Source of the DNA: Pseudomonas entomophila L48
GTDB taxonomy: Bacteria > Pseudomonadota > Gammaproteobacteria > Pseudomonadales > Pseudomonadaceae
DNA length: 64,000 nt
Direction of reading: 5' to 3'
NCBI RefSeq assembly: GCF_000026105.1
Contig: NC_008027.1
Coordinates: 3,114,501 to 3,178,500 of the forward strand
The position numbers and the translations under genes were made by a program. Under the pieces are notes generated by a model. That model did no database searches. It was not told the DNA's origin and saw only the letters and a list, made by a program, of their open reading frames with translations. Positions 52,421 to 63,200 of this stretch are shown one piece after another. The number at the start of each line of letters is the position of its first letter. Position 1 is the stretch's first letter.

Positions 52421-53602
52421 ATGCTCATACAGCCGATCACCGCTCGCCCACGCCAGGCCCTCTGGGCCCTGGGTTTTCGCCCGTTCTTCCTTGGCGGCAG
52501 CCTGTTCGCCTTGCTTGCCCTGTTGCTATGGGCCGGGACACTGACCGGCACGCTGCAAGTTTCACCTGCGGGGGGCATGCTGGCCTGGCACCGCCATGAA
52601 ATGCTCTATGGCTTTGCCGCGGCCATCGTAGCCGGCTTTCTGCTGACAGCCGTGCAGAACTGGAGCGGCATCCCCGGCCTGAGCGGCCGCCCCTTGGCGG
52701 GCTTGTTCCTGCTCTGGCTGCTGGCGCGGGCAAGCTGGTTCCTGCCCTTGCCGCCGGCGCTGCTGATCGTGCTCCAAGGCGCCTTCCTGCCCCTGGTGGC
52801 CGTGGCGTTGGCACGGCCGATCATCCAGCGCCGCCTGCGCAACAATTACCCCATCGTGGTACTGATCCTGCTGTTGTCGGCCTGCCAATGGCTGGCACTG
52901 GCCGGCTGGCTCAACCACGACGAGCGCTGGCAACGGCGTGGCGTGCTCGCCGGGCTTTGGCTGGTGGCGGCAATGATGAGTGTGATCGGTGGCCGGGTGA
53001 TCCCTTTCTTCACCCGTCGCGGCCTGGGCAACATGGCCCCGGCGCCGACGCGGCCCTGGCTAGATCGCACCTGCCTGGCGGCCAGCGTGGCACTGCCCGT
53101 CAGTTACCTGGCAGGGGCCAACGATACGCCACAATCCTTGATGGCTTTGCTGTTCGGCGCCCTGGCCATGCTGCACGGAGTACGCCTGGTACTCTGGCAC
53201 GACCGCGGCATCTGGCGTGTGCCGCTGCTGTGGTCGCTGCACCTGGCCTATGCCTGGCTGGTACCGGCCTGCCTGGGGCTGGCGGCGTGGCATGCCGGGG
53301 TGGCTATCAACCCGAGCCTGGCGGCCCATGCACTCACGGTCGGCGCCATGACCGGACTGATCGTGGCCATGATGGCGCGGGTCAGCCTTGGGCACACCGG
53401 GCGGCCATTGCAGGTGCCACGCAGCATCGGCTGGGCATTCGCGCTGATCCAGTTCGCGGCACTGGCCCGGGTGGCACTGGTGCCGTTCACGTCGCTGGGG
53501 CTGGGCCTGTCGGTGCTTTTGGGTTGTGCGGCGTTGCTGCTGTTCCTGTGGCATTACCTGCCGATCCTGACGCGCCCCAGGATAGATGGCATGCCGGGAT
53601 AG
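52421..53602 (+). CDS. nnrS: NnrS family membrane haem-copper protein
   Basis: A 393-residue inner-membrane protein with about 12 helices. It has the family opening [22 protein letters not shown], the invariant [26 protein letters not shown] (His ligands for metal or haem) and a third His-bearing stretch [28 protein letters not shown]. NnrS proteins protect against nitric oxide and related nitrosative stress. ATG at 52421 is preferred because it gives the usual N-terminus; another ATG at 52361 with AAGGG upstream would add 20 atypical residues. The twin operator upstream suggests control by an NO-type regulator. Confidence 0.85.
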   Translation: MLIQPITARPRQALWALGFRPFFLGGSLFALLALLLWAGTLTGTLQVSPAGGMLAWHRHEMLYGFAAAIVAGFLLTAVQNWSGIPGLSGRPLAGLFLLWLLARASWFLPLPPALLIVLQGAFLPLVAVALARPIIQRRLRNNYPIVVLILLLSACQWLALAGWLNHDERWQRRGVLAGLWLVAAMMSVIGGRVIPFFTRRGLGNMAPAPTRPWLDRTCLAASVALPVSYLAGANDTPQSLMALLFGALAMLHGVRLVLWHDRGIWRVPLLWSLHLAYAWLVPACLGLAAWHAGVAINPSLAAHALTVGAMTGLIVAMMARVSLGHTGRPLQVPRSIGWAFALIQFAALARVALVPFTSLGLGLSVLLGCAALLLFLWHYLPILTRPRIDGMPG

Positions 53603-53627
53603 CGAAACACCTGCGATGCTTACATGT

Positions 53628-53712
53628 TGTAGGAGCGGCTTCAGCCGCGATCACCCGCGAAGCGGGTGCCAGACACCGCGTTGTCTGTATCGCGGCTAAA
53701 GCCGCTCCTACA
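53628..53712. repeat. BIME: inverted REP pair
   Basis: TGTAGGAGCGGCTTCAGCCG and its inverse ending GCCGCTCCTACA, with CACCCGCGAAGCGGGTG inside. It lies between nnrS and the DUF1345 gene. Confidence 0.85.
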
Positions 53713-53796
53713 AAATATTTGTTCCAGGGGGAGCAAGTGGGCATTGCTCGTCGTGTGGTCTACAGTTGCAGCGCACCCCTCCAACGCCGAGACAGC

Positions 53797-54444
53797 ATGG
53801 CCTTCCACCACCTCACCCGCACTCACCCGCGCCTCAGCATCGCCATCCTGGCCGGCCTTCTCGGCGCCTGGTTGATCCCCGCCGACGATACCGTGCAACA
53901 CATCCTCGCCGGCTGGAATCTGGGCGTGTGGCTTTATCTGCTCATGGTCCTGTGGCTCAGCCTGCGGGCGACGGCGGCCAAAGTGCGCCAGGTGGCCAGC
54001 ATCGAGGACGAGAACGCAGGCCTGGTGCTGGTCACCGTCATCGTGGCGGCCATCGCCAGCCTCGCCGCAGTGACCTTGCAACTGGTGTCCAGCCGTGGCC
54101 TGGAGGGCGGCGCGCTGGCCCTGCACTACCTGTACACCGGCCTGACCGTAGCCGGGTCATGGCTGCTGATCGGCTGCATCTTCAGCCTGCACTACGCGAG
54201 GCTGTTCTACACCGGCGATCGCCACGAGCCGCCGCTGCGCTTCCCCGACAACGAGCGCAATCCGGACTACTGGGACTTCCACTACTTCTCGTTCACCATC
54301 AGCGTCGCCGTGCAGACTTCGGATATCGGTGTCGGCGGGCGCGCCATGCGCAAGGCGGTGCTGGCCCATTCACTGGTAGGCTTCGTGTTCAACACGGCGA
54401 TCCTGGGCTTCACCATCAACATCGCCGCCGGCCTGCTCGGCTAG
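53797..54444 (+). CDS. DUF1345 membrane protein
   Basis: A 215-residue inner-membrane protein with about five helices (about 15-30, 40-58, 77-100, 108-133, 185-212). The family segment [20 protein letters not shown], just before the last helix, is its clearest mark. The function is unknown. The start at 53797 opens the conserved region; the frame is open far upstream only as a shadow of nnrS. The last 75 bases overlap the C-terminus of the convergent aminotransferase. Confidence 0.85.
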   Translation: MAFHHLTRTHPRLSIAILAGLLGAWLIPADDTVQHILAGWNLGVWLYLLMVLWLSLRATAAKVRQVASIEDENAGLVLVTVIVAAIASLAAVTLQLVSSRGLEGGALALHYLYTGLTVAGSWLLIGCIFSLHYARLFYTGDRHEPPLRFPDNERNPDYWDFHYFSFTISVAVQTSDIGVGGRAMRKAVLAHSLVGFVFNTAILGFTINIAAGLLG

Positions 54445-55599
54445 CACTCGCCGGGCACAGGCGACGATGCGCCGGCAAGCCTCCTCCAGCACCTCGGCAT
54501 CCAGCACCAGCCCCAACCGCACATGCCCCGCCGCGCTTGGGCCGAAGGCATCCCCCGGCAACAGCGTCACGCCCTCCTCCAGCAGCAGGCGCTGAGCGAA
54601 GATCTGGGCGCTGAGCCCGCTGCCACGAATATCGAGCATGACGAACATGCCGCCCGCTGGACGATGTACACGCACCCCCGGGCAGCCTTCCAGCGCCGCG
54701 CAGACCCGGTCCCGCCGCTGGCGGTAGGCCTCGCGCATCCGCCGTACCTCCGGCAAGTCGCGTTCCAGCGCCAGGCGAGTGGCCTGCATGACGAACTCAG
54801 GCAGGCCGAACAGCATGGCCATGGCCAGGTTGCCCAGATGCGCCGCCAGCGCCTTGGGCCCGATCACCCAGCCCACTCGCCAGCCGCTCATGGCATGGGA
54901 CTTGGACAGGCTGTCAATCACCACGCAGCGTTCGGCCATGCCCGGCAAGCTGAGCGGGCTTGGCGCCGGGCCGTCATAACTCAGGTTGCGATACACCTCG
55001 TCGCACACCAGCCACAGGTCATGCTCGCGGCACAGTTGCGCAAGGCTCGCCATGTCGGCCGCATCGATGATCGCGCCGGTAGGGTTGTGCGGGCTGTTGA
55101 GCAGCACGCCGCGGGTACGCGGGGTGATGGCCCGGGCCACGGCGCCTGGGTCAAGCCGAAAGCCTTCTTCCGAGCTTACCGCCACGGGTACCGCCTGCGC
55201 GCCGCAAGCACCGAATACACCGTGGTAGGTGACATACATCGGCTCAGCGACGATCACCTCGTCGCCGGCCTCGAACAGGCACTGGAAAGTCGCGTACAAG
55301 GCGCACTGGGCGCCGGCGGTGACGACCACTTGGTCCGGGTCGAGGGGCAACTGGCGGTCGCGCACGATGGCCTCGCGCAACGCCAGGCTGCCGCGCACAT
55401 CGCTGTAGTGGGTGTCACCCTGCCGCAAGCTGGCCACCGCCGCCTCGACCACTGCTGACGGTGTGTCGAAATCCGGGTCGCCCATCGACAGCAGAAAGAT
55501 CTCGCGCCCCTGTCGGCGCAGGGCCAGGGCCTGGTAGTGGATATCCCAGGCGGCGGCCGCCTCGCCGGCGATGCGTTGGGTGAGCGTGGAAAACCGCAT
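54370..55599 (-). CDS. aruH: PLP-dependent aminotransferase, AruH-like (arginine-pyruvate transaminase)
   Basis: A 409-residue cytosolic fold-type I aminotransferase. Motifs include [29 protein letters not shown], the cofactor Asp in [13 protein letters not shown], the Schiff-base Lys in [15 protein letters not shown], and the C-terminal Arg in [12 protein letters not shown]. The whole sequence agrees closely with P. aeruginosa AruH as I remember it, an enzyme that moves the arginine amino group to pyruvate. The C-terminal 15 or so residues ([16 protein letters not shown]) extend beyond that protein and overlap the DUF1345 gene. The aruI partner is not in the window. A palindrome CAAACGTTTG lies about 100 bases upstream. 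Confidence 0.75.
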   Translation of the reverse strand: MRFSTLTQRIAGEAAAAWDIHYQALALRRQGREIFLLSMGDPDFDTPSAVVEAAVASLRQGDTHYSDVRGSLALREAIVRDRQLPLDPDQVVVTAGAQCALYATFQCLFEAGDEVIVAEPMYVTYHGVFGACGAQAVPVAVSSEEGFRLDPGAVARAITPRTRGVLLNSPHNPTGAIIDAADMASLAQLCREHDLWLVCDEVYRNLSYDGPAPSPLSLPGMAERCVVIDSLSKSHAMSGWRVGWVIGPKALAAHLGNLAMAMLFGLPEFVMQATRLALERDLPEVRRMREAYRQRRDRVCAALEGCPGVRVHRPAGGMFVMLDIRGSGLSAQIFAQRLLLEEGVTLLPGDAFGPSAAGHVRLGLVLDAEVLEEACRRIVACARRVLAEQAGGDVDGEAQDRRVEHEAYQ

Positions 55600-55697
55600 G
55601 GCTACCTCCCTGTCTGCCCGACCCGCACCGCTGGTCCGAAATTGCTGCCAGTAAACATAGCAGAGCCGGGCGCCTCGCCAGCGCCCGGCCCATAGGA

Positions 55698-55707
55698 CAA
55701 ACGTTTG
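55698..55707. promoter_or_regulatory. Palindrome CAAACGTTTG upstream of the aminotransferase
   Basis: A perfect 10-bp palindrome within GGACAAACGTTTGCC, 99 bases upstream of the aminotransferase start. It resembles the core of LacI/PurR-type operators. No such regulator lies nearby. Confidence 0.3.
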
Positions 55708-55882
55708 CCCCGGTGGACGCCCGCCGACCGGTCACGATGACAGCAGTGTGACCACCGTCATGCATTAGCACATTTGCCATATTTTCCAGGGAACACTGCC
55801 ATGGCAGGTGCTATGGTTAATTCCCGACGGCCAGGCACGGCCATTTCAATCACCGCGTTCAGGTACGAACAAGGAGGCTGGC

Positions 55883-56146
55883 ATGAACAAGATGACGTTC
55901 CCCAACGCCTGCCAGGTGATGCGTTGGCATTTTCACCCGCTTGGGTTCGAAGCCAGCATGGATGCACCTCGCAGCATGATTGCCCGGCTCTTCGATCGGG
56001 CCACGGGCGTGACACTGCTGGCCATCGCCGGCATCCCCTGCACGGCGATCATGGCCGCCGCCGATGTCGAGCGCATCATCGAGGCCGTGGAAGCCGAGCT
56101 GGAAACCTTCGACCTGGTCGGCAACGCGCTGCACGACGCGGTCTGA
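55883..56146 (+). CDS. DUF1652 small protein
   Basis: An 87-residue soluble protein of the Pseudomonas DUF1652 group: CQVMRWHFHPLGFEASMD, then GVTLLAIAGIPCTAIMAAADVERIIEAVEAEL. The function is unknown. ATG at 55883 has an excellent AAGGAGG 5-6 bases upstream, which decides against longer frames. It stands alone. Confidence 0.85.
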   Translation: MNKMTFPNACQVMRWHFHPLGFEASMDAPRSMIARLFDRATGVTLLAIAGIPCTAIMAAADVERIIEAVEAELETFDLVGNALHDAV

Positions 56147-56253
56147 TTTCAATCCCCGCTTGCGAATGACTGGAACGGCCGTGGTATCCCGCTGGCCAAA
56201 TACCTGGCAACGTCTTTAATTGCTGTTACGCCCCTTCACCCTGGTGTGAGCCT

Positions 56254-56640
56254 ATGAAGATCGTGGTCACCAGCATTCTCGTCGACGACCAGGCCAAGGC
56301 CCAGGCGTTCTATCATCACGTACTGGGTTTCCAACCCAAGCATGACATTCCGATGGGCAAGCACCGCTGGCTCACCTTCACTTCCCCCAACGACCCCAAC
56401 GGCGTCGAGCTGTTGCTCGAACCGGATGCCCACCCAGCGGCAAAAGCCTACAAGACCGCCCTCAAGCAGGACGGCATCCCCGCCACCTCATTCGGCGTGC
56501 GCGATATCCAGGCCGAGTACGTCCGCCTGTGCGCCGCAGGCGTACACTTCACCCAGCCACCGACGGTGGCGGGACCGGTGACGGTCGCGGTGTTCGACGA
56601 CACCTGCGGCAACCTGATCCAGATCGCCCAGCGTCACTGA
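56254..56640 (+). CDS. VOC-family (glyoxalase-like) protein
   Basis: A 128-residue soluble protein. It is a single vicinal oxygen chelate module: opening MKIVVTSILVDDQAKAQAFYHHVLGF, centre HRWLTFTSPNDPNGVELLLEPD, and closing VAVFDDTCGNLIQIAQ. It resembles YkcA/glyoxalase-superfamily proteins of unknown substrate and is unrelated in detail to the PhnB-like protein near the left end of the window. The ribosome-binding site is weak (GTGAG). Confidence 0.85.
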   Translation: MKIVVTSILVDDQAKAQAFYHHVLGFQPKHDIPMGKHRWLTFTSPNDPNGVELLLEPDAHPAAKAYKTALKQDGIPATSFGVRDIQAEYVRLCAAGVHFTQPPTVAGPVTVAVFDDTCGNLIQIAQRH

Positions 56641-56716
56641 GGAAGTGGTTGGCGACCTACGCTCAGCCCATCTACATTGCTGACTTCACCCAGCGCAGTC
56701 ACAACAAGGAAAACCC

Positions 56717-57286
56717 ATGCGCTACGAGTTCAGCGAAGTCCTCAACGACCTGGTCGACTACTTTCTTCTCGGCGACATCCAACTGCTCGAACACTTCAAG
56801 GAGCAACACGACCTTCCCGACGACCTGGCCCGGGCTTTCACCCAGGGCGACAGCGGCGACCAAGCGGTACGGGAAGGCGTGATCCTGCCCCTGGCCGGTA
56901 TCGACAACCTGCCCTACCGCATCGTCTTCAGCCTCGACAGTGAAACACCGGCCTTGCTCGCGCCCGGCAGCCGCCTCAAGCACCAACGCAAAGGCCATGT
57001 GCTGCGGGTTGAGAACCGCGCGCTGATGCTGTTTACCTGGCGCGTGCTGCAGCATTTCACCCGCAAGACCATGGGCGACCTGCTGGCGCGCTACCAGGAG
57101 CCGGGGCGGCCGATCATCGAGCTGGACAATGGCTGGTACGACGTCGAGGTGCTGGCGGGTGCCTTGGTGCGGGACGGGCTGTACGAGCCGGCATTCGAGT
57201 TCGTGTTGACGAAAACCCTCGGTCCTCGCGCCGAGGCCGAGGTAGACACCGGTTACCGCTATGGCCTGCGTGGGTACTTCGACTGA
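56717..57286 (+). CDS. Conserved hypothetical protein, 189 residues
   Basis: An acidic, soluble protein without signal or membrane segments. The N-terminal helix region (NDLVDYFLLGDIQLLEHFKEQHDLPDDLARAF) and the central beta-rich part (PYRIVFSLDSETPALLAPGSRLKH, RALMLFTWRVLQHFTRKT) give no family I recognise. AAGGA lies 6 bases upstream of the ATG. Codon use is normal for the genome. It is followed by a BIME. Confidence 0.7.
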   Translation: MRYEFSEVLNDLVDYFLLGDIQLLEHFKEQHDLPDDLARAFTQGDSGDQAVREGVILPLAGIDNLPYRIVFSLDSETPALLAPGSRLKHQRKGHVLRVENRALMLFTWRVLQHFTRKTMGDLLARYQEPGRPIIELDNGWYDVEVLAGALVRDGLYEPAFEFVLTKTLGPRAEAEVDTGYRYGLRGYFD

Positions 57287-57296
57287 GCACAGGGAC

Positions 57297-57379
57297 GTAG
57301 GAGCGGCTTTAGCCGCGATGCAGACAACGCGGTGCCTGGCAGCCGCTTTGCGGGTGATCGCGGCTGAAGCCGCTCCTAC
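57297..57379. repeat. BIME: inverted REP pair, inner part inverted
   Basis: GTAGGAGCGGCTTTAGCCGC and its inverse ending GCCGCTCCTAC. Compared with the other BIMEs of this family, the inner part (ACCGCGGTGCC-like then CGCGGGTGATCG-like) appears in the reverse order, as if the whole unit had been inserted the other way round. Confidence 0.8.
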
Positions 57380-57402
57380 TGGTCCTGCCAAATAAATGGA
57401 TA

Positions 57403-59082
57403 TCAGGTGTGTTGAATGTCCCTGTCCTTGGTCTCCGGCAGGAAAAAGATCCCCAACACCGCCGTCATCACCGCGATCACGATCGGGTACCACAAGCCGT
57501 AGTAGATATCCCCGGTCGCCGCCACCATGGCGAACGCCACGGTGGGCAGGAAGCCGCCGAACCAGCCGTTGCCGATGTGGTACGGCAACGACATCGAGGT
57601 GTAGCGGATACGCGCCGGGAACAACTCCACCAGCCAGGCGGCGATCGGGCCGTAGACCATGGTCACGTAGATCACCAGGATGGTCAGCAGCAACAGCACC
57701 ATCGGGTAGTGGATCTTCGCCGGGTCGGCTTTTTCCGGGTAACCGGCTTCCTTCAACGCAGCCCCGAGACTGGCCGTGAAGGCATCACTCTGCGCCTTGA
57801 AATCGGCCGCCGCCAGGCTGCGACCATCGAAGCTCGACAACACCCGCTCACCGATGCGCACCTGGGCGACGCTGCCGGGCTCGGCCGCCTGGTTCTCGTA
57901 GGGGATGGCGCGCTTGGCCAGCAGGCTCTTGGCGATGTCGCAGGAGCTGGTGAAGCGGGCCTTGCCCACCGGGTCGAACTGGAACGCGCATTGCCCGGGG
58001 TCGGCCACTACCACCACCGGGTTCTGTTCCTGGGCGACGAACACGTCCGGGTTGCCGTACTCGGTGAGCCCCTTGAAGATCGGGAAGTAAGTCAGCGCCG
58101 CGATAATGCAGCCGGCCATGATGATCGGCTTGCGCCCGATACGGTCGGACAGGCTGCCGAAGATGATGAAGAAGGGTGTGCCGATCAACAGCGAGCCAGC
58201 AATCAGCAGGTTGGCGGTCTGCGGATCGATCTTGAGCATCTGCAGCAGGAAGAACAGTGCATAGAACTGCCCCGTGTACCACACCACCGCCTGCCCAGCG
58301 GTGCCGCCCAACAGCGACATGATCACCACCTTCAGGTTGTCCCAGCGTGCGAACGACTCGGTGAGCGGCGCTTTCGACGCCTTGCCCTCGGCTTTCATCT
58401 TCATGAACACCGGCGATTCGTTGAGTTGCATGCGGATATACACCGAGATCGCCAGCAGCAGGATCGACAGCAGGAACGGGATGCGCCAGCCCCAGGCCTC
58501 GAACGCCTCGGTGCCCATCGCCGTGCGGCAGGCCAGGATCACCAGCAATGACAGGAACAACCCGAGCGTGGCGGTGGTCTGGATCCACGCGGTGAAGAAA
58601 CCGCGCCGGCCCTTGGGTGCATGCTCGGCCACATAGGTGGCCGCGCCGCCATACTCGCCGCCCAGCGCCAGCCCCTGCAGCAGGCGCAAGGTGATGAGGA
58701 TCACCGGTGCAGCCACACCAATGGCCGCGTAACTGGGCAGGATACCCACCACTGCGGTGGACAGGCCCATGATCACGATGGTGATGAGGAAGGTGTACTT
58801 GCGCCCGATCATGTCGCCCAGGCGACCGAACACGATGGCGCCGAACGGCCGCACCGCAAAGCCTGCGGCAAACGCCAGCAAAGCGAAAATGAACGCAGTG
58901 GTTTCGTTGACGCCGGCGAAGAAGTGCTTGGCGATGATCGCCGCCAGCGAGCCGTACAAGTAGAAGTCATACCATTCGAACACGGTCCCCAATGAAGAGG
59001 CGAAGATGACCTTGCGCTCCTCCCGGGTGATGCCACGTTGGGGCGCGCTACTGCCCGTGGATGCGCTGTCGAGGACCGCCAT
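57403..59082 (-). CDS. MHS-family MFS transporter with a large periplasmic insertion
   Basis: A 559-residue inner-membrane symporter of the metabolite:H+ type (ShiA/ProP relatives). Twelve helices are expected. The motif FEWYDFYLYGSLAAIIAKHFF is in helix 1, VFGRLGDMIGRKYTF is the loop 2-3 signature, LRLLQGLALGGEYGGAATY follows, and GSLSDRIGRKPIIMAG is the second-half repeat. Between about 334 and 458 it carries an insertion of about 125 residues with two cysteines (GQCAFQF, TSSCDIA), absent from typical 430-450 residue members. GGAGG 6 bases upstream fixes the start. The substrate is unknown. Confidence 0.88.
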   Translation of the reverse strand: MAVLDSASTGSSAPQRGITREERKVIFASSLGTVFEWYDFYLYGSLAAIIAKHFFAGVNETTAFIFALLAFAAGFAVRPFGAIVFGRLGDMIGRKYTFLITIVIMGLSTAVVGILPSYAAIGVAAPVILITLRLLQGLALGGEYGGAATYVAEHAPKGRRGFFTAWIQTTATLGLFLSLLVILACRTAMGTEAFEAWGWRIPFLLSILLLAISVYIRMQLNESPVFMKMKAEGKASKAPLTESFARWDNLKVVIMSLLGGTAGQAVVWYTGQFYALFFLLQMLKIDPQTANLLIAGSLLIGTPFFIIFGSLSDRIGRKPIIMAGCIIAALTYFPIFKGLTEYGNPDVFVAQEQNPVVVVADPGQCAFQFDPVGKARFTSSCDIAKSLLAKRAIPYENQAAEPGSVAQVRIGERVLSSFDGRSLAAADFKAQSDAFTASLGAALKEAGYPEKADPAKIHYPMVLLLLTILVIYVTMVYGPIAAWLVELFPARIRYTSMSLPYHIGNGWFGGFLPTVAFAMVAATGDIYYGLWYPIVIAVMTAVLGIFFLPETKDRDIQHT

Positions 59083-59255
59083 GGGTCGCCTCCGTCTGGT
59101 TGTCGCGGGCCGGAGTGTCCCAATCAGATGAAGCGCACGCACCCAGGCCCCAGGGCTTTACCGGTTGCGCGAAGCACGACGAGGCAGGCCTCGGATCGCG
59201 GCAAGGTCACCTGAAGCATAATCGGCTTTGTCGGGATAGCCAGCGTGCCCTACGT

Positions 59256-60035
59256 TCACGCCAGGAAACGGACGACCTCGTCAAGCACCCGAGGCATCTG
59301 CTCGCGGTGCGGCACATGCCCGCAACCCGCCAGGATCGTCTTTCGACTTGGCCCTGCGGCCAATCGAACGAGACGTTCGGGATGGGCAAGGCTGCCGAAC
59401 TCGTCGTTGTCGCCATGCAGGCAGAGCAACGGGCTACGCACCTGCGCCAGCACGCCGTCGAGGTTCCAACTGGCAAAGTCCGCCGACAGCCAGTTGTCGA
59501 TCCAGGCACGCAGCACCCACTCGGCCTTGTCACCGTGGTAGCGCTGCAACCGCTGCAGTTGCCCAGGCTCGGCGAACTGCCGTGCAGCCGCGCGAATACC
59601 TTCGAGCGTGCGCGCCTCGGCGAACGCCTGGGCTGACTCGGTGATCAGGCCCAGGCAGTACTCAGCATGGGCCGCGGCACACGCGATGGCCATGCCGCCA
59701 CCGACACTGTGGCCGAACACCAGGAACTGCTCGATGCCCAACTGCCGGCGCACCGCGGCGAACCCCTGGCAAGCTTCTGCCTCGACAAACCCCACGCGCA
59801 GTTGCCCCGGGTGAGTGTCGGAGTAGCCGAAGCCCAAGCGGTCGTAGGCGATGACTCTGCAACCGGTGGCCTGGGCAAGGCAGGCGGGGAAGTCACGCCA
59901 AAGTGCCACGCAACCGAGTGAATCGTGCAACAGGATGATTGGCGCGCCCTGCTCCACCGCCGGTAGCCAGCTCTGGGCATACAGCCGCCCTTCAGGCAGG
60001 TCGATCCAGTGTTGCTGCACTGTGATGTCGGTCAT
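59256..60035 (-). CDS. Alpha/beta-hydrolase
   Basis: A 259-residue soluble hydrolase. The HDSLGC oxyanion region (IILLHDSLGCVALWRDF), nucleophile elbow GHSVGG (about residue 100), acid in LCLHGDNDEFG and the catalytic His in ILAGCGHVPHREQMP form a full triad. It resembles esterase/lipase and haloperoxidase-type members. The start at 60035 has GGGAG 7 bases upstream. The neighbours give no functional hint. Confidence 0.85.
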   Translation of the reverse strand: MTDITVQQHWIDLPEGRLYAQSWLPAVEQGAPIILLHDSLGCVALWRDFPACLAQATGCRVIAYDRLGFGYSDTHPGQLRVGFVEAEACQGFAAVRRQLGIEQFLVFGHSVGGGMAIACAAAHAEYCLGLITESAQAFAEARTLEGIRAAARQFAEPGQLQRLQRYHGDKAEWVLRAWIDNWLSADFASWNLDGVLAQVRSPLLCLHGDNDEFGSLAHPERLVRLAAGPSRKTILAGCGHVPHREQMPRVLDEVVRFLA

Positions 60036-60202
60036 TCGGGCTCCCGTGCCGGGTGATGGACGAGCCGCCATCCTAAACCGCAAACAGCGCACAAGCCCAT
60101 CGAACATTGCCACAGAGGGGCGCTGCCCCGGTTGGAATATGCACCACCCCAGCCAGGACCTGCTGCCGTTGAATGGTCGCCCACCTCTCACGGAGTACGA
60201 CC

Positions 60203-63200
60203 ATGCACGGTATCGATCCCCCCTACCACCAGCGGCAGATCCTGCGCAGCTTGCCCGGCTGGAGCAAACACCTTCACCACACGCACGCCAGCAGACTGCT
60301 GAAGCATGCCCACGGGATACCTGTCGACGAAGAAGGCCAGTTCCCGGACTGGTTCACCCAGGCCACTGCCGACCAGCAAGCCAACCTGCGCGATGCCATC
60401 AGCCACCGGGCCGCCAGCCACAAGGCATTGGCCAAGGCGCTGAAAGACCTGCGCGGCATTACCGAGTTCTGCGAGCCCTTGCTGCAGGCGCGACTGGGCA
60501 TTACGGCCTCGCTGACAGAAGCACAGTTTCGCTTCCAGCCCTTCACGCCTGGCCTGGAAGGCGAGTTTCCCGATCCGGATGGCTCGCACGATACCCCCCA
60601 TCCGCCGTCCTTGACCGAACAACCGACCGGCGACGCGACCCTCACCAGCCTGCTGGAAGCTGCCCTGCACAACTTCGAGGGCATGGCCGAAGTCGGTCCG
60701 TTCAGCACGCTCCAGGCCAGCGCCACGGACAGCGCCGAGCTGCCTGGGCTAACCGCCAGCCAGTTCGTCGCGCACTGCCGTGCGCTTGACCTGGGCAAGC
60801 GCTACCAGGCGCATCTGCAAAGCGTCTACGGCGGTGACCGCGCAGCCCTGGTAAAACCATCATGGATCCAGGCGCAGCGCGACGAACTGACCGTGAAGTG
60901 CGTCATCGCGAACCTGCGCGGCAAACTCACCGACACTGGCTACCAGGCGCTGCGCCAGTTCTGCGTCGCCGATACCGCCCCCCACTACGGCAACCACCCC
61001 ATCGTGGCGAAGACCCTGACCATGCTCGGTGTCCAGCTGCACGATCTGATACTGCTAGCCCCCGAGGGCATGACGACGCCCCCCTACATCGCCTACCTGC
61101 CCTTCGATGACGAGCATCCAGTGCAAGAGTTCGCCAACTTGCTGGCGCTGGGCAGGCACATCCGCCAGCGCCTGCTGGAGCCCGCCTACCGTGAACGCTT
61201 CCTGGAGCATGTCGCGCTGGAGGATCGCCCGACACTGTCCAGGAAACTGATGGCCAGGCTATTCGACAGCACCCATCCCGATGTGATCCCCCTCGAGCCG
61301 CCTTCACCCGCTCTCGGCGAGACCGAGCCCGGTACACATCCCTGGCAAGGGCAGGTGGCCGACGAGGGGCAAGAAGAAGATGGCGCGCTGCGCCCCACCC
61401 GCTTCCCGGCGCTGGCGGTGCATGAAGTGCCGATTGCCTTCCCCGTCTGGCCCAAACTCTTCAATGCCCATGTCCAGCGCCTGCAGGCTGATGCCCGCGG
61501 GGTGGCGGTGCCAACGGCGGACATGGATGCCAAGGCACGGGCCGAACGCCTGGAGCATTGGGCCGAAAGGGGGCTGACGCTGCTCAATGTCGCCGCCATG
61601 TTCGTTCCCGGCCTGGACGCGGTCATGCTGGCCGTGGGCGCCGCGCAGGTCATGGCCAGCATTTTCCATGGTTTCGAGGCCTGGTCCGAAGGTGACAACG
61701 CCGAAGCGGTGACGCAGGTCGAATCGTTGCTCGTCAACCTCGGCAGCGTCATCGCCATCGCTGGTGTCGCCAAGCTGGCCAAGGCCTCCGGTTTCGTCGA
61801 CTGGATGGACAGCATCTGGCTCGACGGCGAGGAGCGCCTGTGGCACCCAAACCTGGAGCAGTATCGCAGCCCGGTCGAACTGCCCGCAGACCTGCAACCA
61901 GACGACGAAGGCATCCTCAACCATGGCGCGCGACACTTCATCGAACGGGGTAACGACCTTCACGAAGTAGCAAAGGATGCCCAAGGGCATTGGCGCATCG
62001 TTCATCCGAACGACCCGCAGGCCTACAGGCCACGCCTCGAGGGCTATGGCGATGGCGCATGGCGCGCGGAACACGAGCGCCCCCAGGACTGGAGCCGCGT
62101 CGAGCTGATGCGCCGCCTAGGCCCGCTCGGTAAAGGGTTGAAGGATGAAGACCTGCTGGCTGCGCTGGACAGCACGGCGCTGGACCGCGGCGTGCTGGAG
62201 CGGGCGCATGCCGATGGCAGGCGCGCCCCGGCGCTGCTCGAGGATACCCTGAAGCGACTGAAAGCCGACATGACGGCCGACGACATCATCACCCGTACCC
62301 GTGAGGGCAGCCCGCTGGCTGCCTACAAGCAATTCGCCGCGACCGTGCTGGGCGAACTACCTGGCTGGCCTGACGATGTAGTGCTGGAGGTGTTCGACGG
62401 TACCGAGACAATGGGCAGTGCGACGCGCTATGGACGCAACCAGCTGGGTGACACACTGATTCAGCTGACCCGCACCGACCTGGACAACGGCGACTTGGCG
62501 CGCGTCGTCCTCGAGCATCTGGACGAAAGCACGATCAACGCATTGTTGCCTGAGGCTACCGACACCACGCAGCGCCAGCAGGCCCTGCGCACGCTGATGG
62601 CTGACCACCTCACGACCAAGCGCCAGTCGCTGTTCGACAGCCTCTACGCCAGCCCATCCGTGGCCACACTTCCCTCGGTCGAGGCCATTGGCCGACAGTT
62701 CCCATCATTGCCCAGGCGAGCACTGGAGGAATTGGTCGGACACGCCAACACCCTCGAGCGGGAAGCCCTGCTTGCTGGCCGCGTCCCCCTGCGCATTGCC
62801 GAGGAAGCTCGTCTGATGCAGGCTCGAGTGCGCCTTGACCGTGCCATTGTGGGCCTGCACCGAAACACCCTGGCCAACGCCGACAGCCAACTCATCCGTG
62901 CCGGCCTGCTTGCCGAACATCCACAGTGGACCGCCGAACAGTGTTATCACGCCGCATTGGCCGATCGCCCGCGCGCTGCTCGCCTGATCGGCCAGCAACC
63001 CGTACGCGTGGGCTTTCGCTCGCCGCTGCGCCTGAGCGATGGACGTTATGGCTACCCCTTGAGCCCCGGCATATTTGCCTCCCGGGCCGAGCGTGAACTG
63101 CACGCGTTGTATCCAGGCCTGAGCGACCGCGCACTGCGACAACTACTCAACACCCTGCGTGCCAGGGGGAATGTGAGCGAGCAGATTCAGGCACTGCGCA

